Below, one piece after another: positions 55,384-64,000 of a stretch of DNA of 64,000 nt (positions within the stretch are counted from its first letter, which is position 1; each line of letters begins with the position of its first letter). The position numbers and the translations under genes were made by a program. The notes beneath the pieces are model-generated. The model made no database searches. It was not told the origin of the DNA and worked only from the letters and a program-made list of their open reading frames with translations. The DNA lies in contig OV121093.1 in assembly GCA_921293015.1 (NCBI GenBank), forward strand, positions 3,643,027-3,707,026. The letters are read 5' to 3'. The DNA comes from Phorcus lineatus. Its lineage: Eukaryota; Mollusca; Gastropoda; Trochida; Trochidae.

Positions 55384-57569
55384 ATGGCGTCAAGCTTAGT
55401 GGAACTGCTGCCGCTGGAAATGAGAAGCGCAGATAGTGACCGTTTTTTTGTACAGTATATGTTCATCCTGATGTACAGGAGAGATGCAAGGAGTGAGTGA
55501 GTTGGGGTTTAACGTGCTTTGAACCAGAGATGCAAGGAAGGTATGGATCTGTTTCGATGAAATATATTGAAGTTTTGAGTGTTGTAAGTGCAGTAAACTA
55601 TGAGTCTGTACATGGCGGGACAATTTTCGAATGTTTATAAATATCTAGGGAGTACTAGATATAATCTTAGAATGGATTCGATGACATCTGAGACCACATT
55701 TTACTTTATTTATGAAGGTGTAGGTTATATTCAACTCCGTGTTTTGTATTGTATTGTTTGCTTAGCAGCGATTTAAAACTGACGCTAGGCTCATTTAGGA
55801 AACAAAGAATGAACGCAACATTCTCGCTATTTTAAAAAAAACCTTTATGGTTTAAAATATTTCATAATTTAGCAAAAACCCTTCTAAATCTGACCCTTAC
55901 TATCCAACAAAGACCAACTACTGAGTTAATCATGTTTTTGTTTTTTTAATTTTCACAATATTCATGTTGAAGTTTGTAATCCTTAATTCTACCTGCAGAC
56001 ACCGAGTTGTCAACGATGATGTTCATGAGAATGGAATCAAAGTATAAAGATGATTCGTCAGGTCACAAGAAACTAAGTGAGTATAAAAGTACACCATAAT
56101 CAAGTTGATATAAATCTCTAAAACCCTGCTACAAATAAGTAACCATAGACAGAAGGCTGAAAAAGATCACATTATTTATGTATTTTAGAAGTAACACTTC
56201 ATATGTCAATGTATTGACTTATGTGATTTATTTGTTTCATTTATATAAAATGTTAATGTGTAAATAATTTTATTCTCATGAAAGTTGTTCTTCTATAGCA
56301 CAAGGTGTAACGAATAGAGTAAGGCTTTTAAATTATTAATTATTATTTTCACTTCCTTTGTAATTCCCTTATACTGATCACATTGTTTTTGTTTTTGTTT
56401 CTTATTCAGTTATCACTGGTAATGCATCTTTTCTTAATTTTGGTTTGGTGGTTGTTGTATGTAGATTTTCTATAGCTTTGTCCCTTTTCCTTTCATCGCT
56501 AAGCTGTGTTAAACAATGACTGACTCACTCACCCCTTTTCCTTTCCCTTTTATTTCTCCTCTTCTATTAGCCGTAGCTTTCATAGTATATTTTGCACATT
56601 ATCTTCATTGGGTCAACGTAATTACTTGATCATGCTGGCAACATCTTTCATATGCATAAATATCTAAGTAAATGCTTATAAAAAGGATCTTCCTTAAATA
56701 TCTATTATAAGTAATGTGTGTGTCAGTGATTGTTGAAAGTGTTTCAAATATCATGAAGGTTTTATATTAGTCTTTATTAGTTGCTTTTAGGTAGTCATTT
56801 CATTATTACAGGACTCGATACCTCATCGTGGTGTGGTGGTTTGTGTGCTTCAGTGACCCCAAGAGCTATGCCAGCTGGAGCTTTCATGCTCCTTGTAGGG
56901 ACACCCAAGCTGGACATGTCGACGGGTAGAAGCCAGACTAAATTTGAGTCTAAAACATGTTGTCTATCTCTCACTATGCCTTTCTTTCCGTCTTTTCTCT
57001 CATCCTGTCGATCCCTTTTGTTTGGATGCTTGTCATCCACGTGTTTAATAACTGAAATATTGTTCAATGCACGTTAAACCCCAACTCACTCTTAACTTCT
57101 TTTTACATCAACCTTGCTGTCATTCCAGGAGAGATCTGCTAGTAAAAATAGTGAATCATGAAACAATTTAGTATGTCACTGGAAGGGGTCCTGGGGAAAG
57201 TATCACACTTTTCAATCCTTTCTTTTAAGAATAAGTATAAAAGACCCCCTTTGCTAATCACTAAGGGACATGAATGTTAAATCTCATACTCATTTGATAA
57301 TTTCCATAACCAGACACCCCCAATCCTCAAAACTGTAATTGAAATAAGATTACAAGGATGAAGAAAGTTGATTAACATCTCACTGTTTTGATGTAGAGTG
57401 ATTTCATTTATAAAGAATTTGCTTCGTATATTTCATCTATTTCTGAAAACCATTAATGTTAGGAATCTTACATTTTCAGCTTCTGCTTCATCAGCCAGCT
57501 CTCGACCATCAACACCAGAACTATCCTCTCTTTCGGATGACATCCCATCCATTTCATCCCTGGCTAAAC
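55384..57569 (+). CDS. Probable host gene, first three exons, unrecognised product
   Basis: Exon 1 is 55384-55492 (MASSLVELLPLEMRSADSDR .. FILMYRRDAR). Exon 2 is 55999-56076 (TELSTMMFMRMESKYKDD..HKKL). Exon 3 is 57480-57569 (SASSASSRPSTPELSSLSDD, then IPSISSLAK). All boundaries are GT/AG, and with phase 1 at each junction the frame stays open. Exon 1's donor in this model (A|GTGAGT) lies in a SINE tail. An alternative without it uses AAG|GTATGG at 55540 and acceptor CCGAG at about 56004, also in frame. Exon 3 is a Ser/Pro-rich disordered stretch. A following SANT-like segment may belong to it. No family recognised. Confidence 0.45.
55493..55525 (-). mobile_element. 33-bp family-3 tail insertion at an exon edge
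   Basis: GTGAGTGAGTTGGGGTTTAA and a short remainder, flanked by the 13-bp duplication AGAGATGCAAGGA at 55480-55492 and 55526-55538. Tail-only insertion, reverse orientation. It places a consensus-like splice donor (A|GTGAGT) directly after codon 36 of the host gene. Confidence 0.9.
56811..57091 (+). mobile_element. Family-3 element, full length
   Basis: Head GACTCGATACCTCATCGTGG, middle GGGACACCCAAGCTGGACAT, tail CGTTAAACCCCAACTCACTC. Sits in intron 2 of the probable host gene. No clear tRNA A box was found, so its origin is open. Confidence 0.85.
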
Positions 57570-57803
57570 GTAAGCAATATTCCCCACCGGTAAAGACAAC
57601 ATTCGGTAACTTGGACCATTCAATAATTCCTCATTCTGTTTGTCTGGGCTTTATTTTTCTGAACCATTATTAAAAGAATGTAATTTCAATCTTAGGTCAT
57701 ATGAAACTTAGAATGTGGAACAATTTTCATGTGACGCTGTACCTTTTAGGTTTTAACTTCTTCTTTTTTGGCTGTGTGTTTCTTCTCAACTCATTGTTGG
57801 AAG

Positions 57804-57940
57804 GCCTGGATGGAATGATGTACAAGTGCGTCTCCTTTTAGCCTTAAGGAAAGAGAATGACTCGCTTTTCTCGAGTAGCTGCGTCACCCAAAAACAGGCT
57901 TGGCGAAAGGTCGCAGAGGAAATGAGTAAGAGGGGTTAGG
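57804..57940 (+). CDS. Myb/SANT-like DNA-binding segment
   Basis: An open frame reads RPGWNDVQVRLLLALRKEND, then SLFSSSCVTQKQAWRKVAEE and MSKRG, ending at a TAG near 57938. A Trp start, a second Trp about 40 residues later and helical spacing fit the trihelix-type Myb/SANT fold found in many transposon-derived regulators. Its only nearby acceptor (57803) is out of phase with exon 3 as modelled, so it may be a separate gene or an exon reached by another splice. Confidence 0.4.
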
Positions 57941-57959
57941 TATAGTCGTTGACAGTCAG

Positions 57960-58480
57960 ACAGTCAGTGTGAAAATGACAGCTCTTTTTTCCCAAAATCC
58001 TTCCACACACACGGAGAAAGTTTTCAGTGCAGAGAACATGAATAAGTGGGGTATCAAGCAGTGGCCGAAGTCTGCTCACAGATATTTCATATGTGAAGTT
58101 ACCTGATTGTGGGAACTGTTGTCCATTAGTGCTGATCATAATTTGAATTGCACTGCAGTCATGCATCCTATCAGTATGAACCATACTGGACATGTTGTAA
58201 CTATCATCATGCAGTGCCAAAATAATCACTCATTCATTTGGAATTCTTCAACATCGATGAAAAGCAACTATGAAGTGAATTATCGCAGTGTTACTGCATA
58301 TATTACATCAGGAATGCCACCAAACAAGTACACAAGATTTTGTCAGTTTTTATATATCGGTGAACCAACGCGTCATTTCAAGGATTGAAGTGCCAAAAGT
58401 CTTTCTTCGGTTATATCTGTCCTTCTTCATGAAGACATAACCACGGCACGTTTTGAGGAATAAGAAGCATCCAGAGATGT
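57960..58480 (+). pseudogene. GHxxxWNSS-type transposase-like fragment
   Basis: After KWGIKQWPKSAHRYFICEV and a stop, the 93-codon ORF 58107-58388 reads NLNCTAVMHPISMNHTGH, CQNNHSFIWNSSTSMKSNYE and IGEPTRHFKD, then beyond a stop SVISVLLHEDITTARFEE. The block C..NHSFxWNSS followed by YExNYRxVTAY and IGxPT is a repeated metazoan family I recall from molluscs and amphioxus; the catalytic part that should follow is lost. Confidence 0.5.
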
Positions 58481-59204
58481 CAACCTTAAAGATTGTTATG
58501 CTAAGTTCAGGGTTTCTTATGGAAAATACTTGATAAAACATGAGTTGTTTATGTTATTACTAATTGTTTTTCTGGGCCTTTTTTGGATAACTTATTTGGG
58601 CCTGAACAAACTCTCAAAAGAAGAGGTTATCTTGTCACCTAAAGCGACATGTCAGAAAAGGTATGAATCTTTTGCCAATTTGACACCAAAAAACTTCATG
58701 AAAGCTAAACACTATGTCCTCATTTTAACGGTTTCTTCATATTTCCCCCTGATATTTCTGGTGCTTTTTAACTAGCTGTGTTAGACCTTTAGAGATTCTG
58801 CTTAGTAGAATGTTGAGGCCATTGGAACTTTTCATTCATTTTCTTATATTTATAATACTTGTCATTAGTAACATGGTCACTAGACATATAACTGGGAAAA
58901 TAATGGCTTTAAAGGAATTGACTGAAAGACCAGGGGCGGGGTTTTGCAATCCCCTAAACCTTCCCGAACATCTAGAGTATAATGATAAAAATAGACAACT
59001 AAGAAGAGGTCTCATTCTGAGAAAGATACAGGTAACTATGGAAATGATGGAACCCGTCCCAAAATTTGCCTTCATTCACAAGCATGCATATGCCATGAAT
59101 TTTGAGTGAATCAACATGAGTACTCATGTCAGGCTTCCACAGGCGATTTATCGTCTGCTGGATGAGGTTTTTGGTTGGAGCTCCAACCCTATGTATCAGG
59201 CTAA
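58481..59204. other. Weakly coding stretch
   Basis: ORFs at 58530-58775 and 58810-59109 have no recognised motif. The first is hydrophobic (LLLIVFLGLFWITYLGL), but AT-rich DNA often gives such ORFs by chance. Confidence 0.3.
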
Positions 59205-59530
59205 AGTGGAAACCATGGAGCATAATCTGACTGCGCATGCGTCTAAGGAATGCTGGTCAGTAGTTGTCATGGCAACTTATAAACTTTCCTAGAGTAGCAA
59301 TCTCATTTTTAATTATAACAACACTTTTACAGTATCAGGAGATGGAATTTATATTTATGGATTGATATAAACACTTTCAGTGGTATATGTCCTAAAACCT
59401 TATTTACGATAAATATTTTAAGCTTATCCGACATACAGTTCATTGTGTATGATATGATAACCCAAGTTCTCCCAACACAGATGATAATTGTATAAACGAT
59501 TTATGAAGAAGGCCAGTAAAGCCAGGGAAG
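59205..59530. repeat. Duplicated segment, copy 1 (with 61970-62310)
   Basis: From GTGGAAACCATGGAGCATAA through CATGCTGGTCAGTAGTTGT-like sequence and CCGACATACAGTTCATTGTG to the GGCCAGT..AGCCAGGGAAG end, it matches 61970-62310 with many small differences. No ORF. Confidence 0.75.
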
Positions 59531-59936
59531 ATGTCAAAAGTGTGATGTGGCAAACAGCGTATAAACTTTAAATTGTTAGGCATACAACACTGAAGTTTTG
59601 AGCGGACCCCTTATCAGTTGACAGCTAACGATGCCAGCACCGGATGCAAAGACAGTGTTGGTTTTGTCTACGTGTCCTTACTCATGACTTTCGAAGCAGT
59701 TGCTCATACATGTTCTGTTTTGAAGGATACGTGAAACATGGCCCTGAACATGTGTTTAATAAAATCTTTGCACAACTCATATATTTTATAAACGGAACCA
59801 GCCCTAAATATGGATGGAAATCAACCAAAGCGGTGACTTGATCTGAACGCGCAACTCAGTCGCATACTCTCAGGATTTTTTTGGACGGTGGACGGATAAG
59901 CGCTAAACAAAGTAAAGGTAAGTACTTTACGCAGCG
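59531..59936. other. Leader-like stretch before the peptidase ORF
   Basis: A short ORF at 59644-59841 (MQRQCWFCLRVLTHDF) is not recognised. The sequence GCGACCATGCC at the end gives the following ORF a reasonable start context. Confidence 0.3.
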
Positions 59937-59939
59937 ACC

Positions 59940-60578
59940 ATGCCTTCTTCTGTAGTAATGGGGAATATGAATCAAAGCAGTTCTCAGTTCTCAAACCCAG
60001 GAGTACAATGCACTGCAATTGCTTTTGTCGCTCTTTTATATGCAAGCATACAAAGCCCTACAATCTGGAATTCAGAAATTTTTAATAATTTAGTTATTGA
60101 TGGGAACAAATTATTTGATCTTATCACAGACTCAAGACCACCGCAGCCTTTACTTCACAGTGAACTGCCCACAGTAGTAAATTACTTCCATACCTTTTCT
60201 TCAGGCATTAGTGAAGAATTCTTTGGTGTTGGGGGTGATGATGGAAACGTGAATGCCCAAACAGTGTCATTACAAAGTGCTTTTAATTTGGCAGCTGATA
60301 ATTCCAACACAATGTTGGTGACATTTGGTACTTTAACTGTGGCGGTTATAGTAACTCCGACTGGATATTATTTATTTGATTCTCACAGTAGAGATATAAA
60401 TGACAATGCTGTGCAAGATGGCGTCTGTATTTTAATGCATTTCTCAACTCTTGAAGAAATGCTACTTTACATGAGAAATTCTTACATACAACAGCCGTTT
60501 CAGATTTCATTTCGTATAAGGACTATTGATAATACATCTTCACTTATGCCTAGAAGTGGAGATTGCAGGTATATATAA
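59940..60578 (+). CDS. C76/UL36-like cysteine peptidase (deubiquitinase-type), intact ORF
   Basis: 212 codons without a break from ATG 59940. The pattern matches the herpesvirus large-tegument-type protease fold as I recall it: NPGVQCTAIAFVALLYASI with candidate catalytic Cys24; a segment like the usual W..LD.IL..GD.LY (TIWNSEIFNNLVIDGNKLFD); and YYLFDSHSRD with Asp147 and His149. This domain is also known fused to or beside helicases in animal Helitron-like elements. It is next to C4 zinc-ribbon modules here, which fits a transposon source. No virus genes accompany it. Substrate unknown; ubiquitin is inferred from the family. Confidence 0.6.
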   Translation: MPSSVVMGNMNQSSSQFSNPGVQCTAIAFVALLYASIQSPTIWNSEIFNNLVIDGNKLFDLITDSRPPQPLLHSELPTVVNYFHTFSSGISEEFFGVGGDDGNVNAQTVSLQSAFNLAADNSNTMLVTFGTLTVAVIVTPTGYYLFDSHSRDINDNAVQDGVCILMHFSTLEEMLLYMRNSYIQQPFQISFRIRTIDNTSSLMPRSGDCRYI

Positions 60579-60853
60579 ATTTTCCTGATTTACATTTGAA
60601 CAGCAACACTCAGAAAATGGTAAATGTTGCAACCAAAAGAAATGGTACATTTACTATTAATTCCGGGAATTGCGGAACTATATTGCATAATAAATGTGGT
60701 AATAAAAGAATGAAAACTCAAAAAGATTCAATTGTAAGCAACGCCCCTCTCTTAAATCATAGCTATCATAGCTCGTCAGTCTCATTAAAATGTATTCGAA
60801 AAAGGCCCAAAATATTTTTCAATTTGTCATGAAAACTATTTCTTTACAGAAAA

Positions 60854-61320
60854 TGAATGAACATGATGACCTTGAGGACATACAACCTCTCACTGCAGAT
60901 GAGGAGCTGATGCTAAACAGCACAGTCACCGATGACAGCACGGGCACGCTTGTAGCACTCATGTACGCAGAAACCTATTTCGGATGTTATAGGACGACTT
61001 GTGTCAATGTCATGACAAAGACTTAAAAGATGGTGACATCTACAAACTGCAATGTAATTCATGTGCAAACATATTCCCCGCTGCCATAGCATCAAAATGT
61101 GCAATTGTGAGGTTTCTTCTTGAGGATAAAGATAGTAAGACCAATGAATACACTGCCTTTCCCCCAATAATTGACGAGCTTTTCCGTATCAAAGGCCTCG
61201 CCTACCTCCCCACCATGGACACCTCTGAACTTTGACAGCAGGCACTTCAACTGCTTCCCATGGCTGTAAAATATACACTGCGCGGGTCAGTCCTCCAGTC
61301 AGTAGTGGGCATGTAAACGT
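60854..61320 (+). pseudogene. C4 zinc-ribbon module (RPA1-C-like), copy 3
   Basis: Two frames in order: MNEHDDLEDIQPLTADEELM .. ALMYAETYFGCYRT, then CQCHDKDLKDGDIYKLQCNS and CANIFPAAIASKCAIVRFLL, PPIIDELFRIKGLAYLPTMD, QQALQLLPMAVKYTL. The ribbon is C..C..(about 14)..C..C. A frameshift near 61000 and one stop at about 61233 break it. Confidence 0.55.
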
Positions 61321-61969
61321 AAAATCAAGTGTTCAAATGACAATTACTTAATGCATGCAGAAATATGAATTGTTTACTTTTAGTTGTGGAAGTAGTTCTT
61401 CAATGCATTTCATTTATAATAAATAATGATTTTATCAATGTTGTGTTTGTTATCCACCTTCATGTCACCTACTCAAAAGTTCAACTAGGGATTTAGGATT
61501 GAACCCACTAGATACTACGTAATGTGATGTCAGTATAGTACTCTTGAAGCTGTATTATGGAATGACCTATTTTTCTCTTTTCTTCACCACAGAGCTTTCT
61601 TAACTCATTTTTTCCAACTTGAGCAAGTATTTGTCTTACACTGGTGGCTAGTATTCCATAATCATGACCATGCGCACATTTCTCTATCAACTCAGCTAGA
61701 GATGTAAAACTATGTTTAATGGTATACAATAAGGGTGCTTTCATGTTGCCACTTTTCACAAGACAATTATTAAACACTTCCTAATTGCAACAGAGTTTAC
61801 TTTGGAAGGGATGAGTTCTGATACCTCTGTGGGTAGAGAATGTTATTTCAAAATTATAACCTGCACATTTCGTGACCTACATTGCCCTCCAACCATTTGT
61901 CTGCTTTTTTATAAAGCAGCGAACTTGTTTACTTTATGTTGGTAGTTTATTAAATCAAGGCCTTGTTTA
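61321..61969. other. Stretch with one unrecognised minus-strand ORF
   Basis: 89-codon ORF 61777-61508 (HSFTSLAELIEKCAHGHDYG, then LAQVGKNELRKLCGEEKRKI) looks protein-like but no family was recognised. Confidence 0.3.
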
Positions 61970-62310
61970 CGCGGGAAACCGTGGAGCATATTCTGCCTGT
62001 GCATGCGTCAAAAGGCATGCTGGTCAGTAGTTGTTAAGGCAACTTATATACTTATCAAGTGTAGCAATCTCATTTTAAATTAAATAACACTATTACGGTA
62101 TTAGGAGATTGAATGTATATTTCTGGGTTCATATACATATCACTGGGATATGTCTCTGAAATTTTATTTATAATAAATATTTAAAGCTAAATCCGACATA
62201 CAGTTCATTGTGTGTTACGTAGCAGGATATGATAACCCAATTTCTCCCCACACAAAATGATATTGTTGTAGAAATTATTCGAATGAAGGTGACCAGTTCA
62301 GGCTGGGAAG
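61970..62310. repeat. Duplicated segment, copy 2 (with 59205-59530)
   Basis: See copy 1. The order segment-then-zinc-ribbon is the same in both units, but this unit lacks the peptidase ORF between them. Confidence 0.75.
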
Positions 62311-62549
62311 ACAGTGTACACTAAGTTTGAGGTAAGTGATCTTTACCAGACATTTGGCTCCTGCATGTCAATGGCTACTGGCACGAGACACTCGCGAAAC
62401 CGGTTATGAAATTCTCTATCTTGCAGAAGTGAATTAAGTACCCATACATAACTATGTCAATATATGGTGTCACTTTTTCTGTCTGTTCGGTTCCCTCGTC
62501 TGTAATGTTTGAGTACTCAATTTGTCATTTAAACCATTTCATTAAATAA

Positions 62550-62960
62550 AATGAATGAACATGATGACCTTGATGAACATGATACAACCTCTTACTGCAG
62601 ATGAGGACCGAAAGCAGAAACCTATTTCGGATGTTATAGGACATGTCATGTCATGGCATGGCAAAGACTCTAAAAGATGGTGACATCTACAAACTGCAAT
62701 GTAATTAATGTGCAAATATATTCCCTGCAGCCATAGCATCATAATGTGCATAATGTTTTGAGATTTCTTCTTTAGGAGAAAGATAGAAAGACCATTGAAT
62801 ACACTGCCTTCCCCAATAATTGACGAGCTTTTCCGTATCAAAAGGCCTCCCCACTATGGACACCTCTGAACTGAGAACAGGCACTTCAACTGCTTCACAT
62901 GTCTTTTAGATATACACTGCTCGGGTCAGTCCTCCAGTCAGTTGTCAGCATGTAACCGAT
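62550..62960 (+). pseudogene. C4 zinc-ribbon module, copy 4
   Basis: DNA closely follows 60854-61320 (GAACATGATGACCTTGATG, GGTGACATCTACAAACTGCA, GACGAGCTTTTCCGTATCAA) but many small indels destroy every frame. Confidence 0.7.
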
Positions 62961-64000
62961 AAATATCCTGTGAAGATAAAGTGTTCAAATGACAATTCCT
63001 TCATGCACACAGAAATACGAATTGTTTACTTTATTTGCGGAAGTAGTTGTTCATTGCATCGGACTATTGTGGACACAATATTAAACAAAAAAGAAATTGA
63101 TGTGAAAATTTGGGCAATATTTCAGCCATTAGCGGCAAACATTTGGAAAAGTAGAGAGAAAAGAAGTGAATGATATATTAAATTCCCACATCGAATCGAA
63201 AATGATTGAAATGGATGCAATAAATGACCGAGATCTGACGCAAGCACATAGACCCTATGGCATGTGTAAAAGATCTGCAAAAATTCGTTACAGAGCTTTT
63301 AAACAATTACCATAATGGTAATCTGAAAATGAAATATGGTTGTTAAATGTTTGCGATCACTTAAAACGTAGAAAACTTTTCTTGTGTAGCTGGCAAATTC
63401 CCCTGTCTACGGTTTTATTCTTCAAAATACCACTTTCAGCTAGAACTTCAAACTCTGGAACCTGTTGAAGGTAGAACATTAAAAACGTTGATAGAGGACC
63501 CAGAAAATATTGACAATTGAAATGGAAAACCTGCAAATGCAAGATCATACCACAATGCTATTCACTTGCCTCTATTCTCAGTGCATTTTCTACTTTGGGT
63601 TGTTAAAAAGTACCACTAATGGTTTAACGAGAATGTCATGAGTACGACCTACTCAATGGAGGAAATTCCCTCATGCCAACAGACGAAATTCCTTATGCTG
63701 ATTTCGGTGAAGAAAAGTAGATAATAAAAAACAAGAAAAGTAGGGGGAAATTAGTTGAAGATTTGGAAGAAATTGAAGAAACTACTGTTTTCGCCCATTT
63801 GGAAGAACAAAAAGAACATAAATTACAAGACAACTTTTAACTAAATTCAAGACATTTCTGAGTTTAAATGTAATTTTTATCACTTTGTTTGTCTAAATTC
63901 AAGTTTTAACTCAGAGTAGCATTGTACACAAACTGATAAGAGAAACTTATGTGTGGGGAGAAAGGAGAAATTGTGTAGGAAGGCAGGGCAGGACTGTTTG
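62961..64000. other. Noncoding or unrecognised stretch
   Basis: Contains at 63105-63133 GGGCAATATTTCAGCCATTA, the reverse of the family-2 3' end, so a small family-2 remnant. 63357-63548 has a minus-strand ORF with no known motif. Nothing else supported. Confidence 0.4.

Noticed and set aside
57750-57940. The SANT-like segment as exon 4 of the 55.4-kb gene
   Set aside because: Not joined: the available acceptors are out of phase with the exon 3 donor, so it is listed separately.
59940-60578. The UL36-like peptidase as part of an integrated herpesvirus
   Set aside because: No other virus gene is nearby. The domain is also known in animal transposons, and the neighbours are transposon-like.
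1-64000. LTR retrotransposon or retroviral remnants
   Set aside because: No aspartic protease, integrase, LTR pair or primer-binding site was recognised; every reverse transcriptase seen is of LINE type.

Overview
The window looks like repeat-rich, AT-rich animal DNA, most likely from a mollusc and possibly a gastropod. Three signs point there: interspersed elements whose tails end in CGTTAAAC..CAACTCACTCAC or CACCTCACC, many families of decayed DNA transposons and non-LTR LINEs, and intron-broken eukaryotic genes. The species call rests on remembered repeat style and was not searched. No LTR element or retrovirus was recognised.

Layout. 1-3.0 kb: the end of a zinc-finger-like exon (minus), then noncoding DNA and a SINE. 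3.3-8.8 kb: a RING fragment resembling the RAG1 N-terminus, a Tx1/L1-like LINE fragment holding a 194-bp templated insertion, an unrecognised ORF and a CR1-like LINE fragment. 8.8-12.8 kb: pieces of multi-copy transposon-like proteins (CXC-type, GHxxxWNSS-type, SWIM) cut by SINEs. 14.4-16.1 kb: a Mutator-like remnant with an OTU protease and a SWIM finger. 16.6-17.5 kb: a LINE ORF1. 18.1-21.1 kb: a decayed DNA transposon with a RAG1-like RING region plus a transposase-like part. 21.5-25.7 kb: RecQ-like helicase copy A facing the tail of a DUF6589-type gene. That gene resumes at 30-31.6 kb beyond a 3.96-kb LINE flanked by a perfect 16-bp target duplication.

32.7-36.9 kb and 46.2-50.4 kb: two members of one DNA transposon family that pair an OTU cysteine protease with a DDE-type transposase. 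They have related terminal inverted repeats (TIRs), 4-bp AT-rich target duplications and subterminal repeats that copy each element's own TIR. The second copy sits inside another TIR element that inserted at TA in RecQ-like copy B (44.9-52.3 kb); copy A keeps the empty site. 38-44 kb: a minisatellite, a Crypton-type recombinase fragment, a LINE end and a zinc-ribbon locus that is duplicated at 52.6-54.9 kb. 55.1-57.6 kb: the best host-gene candidate, with a CpG-rich start and three exons in compatible phase. 57.8-64 kb: more transposase-like debris, an intact ORF resembling the herpesvirus-type (C76/UL36-like) deubiquitinase fold, and a duplicated zinc-ribbon module.

The most interesting theme is repeated pairing of ubiquitin-protease-like cysteine peptidases (three OTU, one C76-like) with DNA transposon genes in one 64-kb window. 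All family names come from reading motifs by eye.
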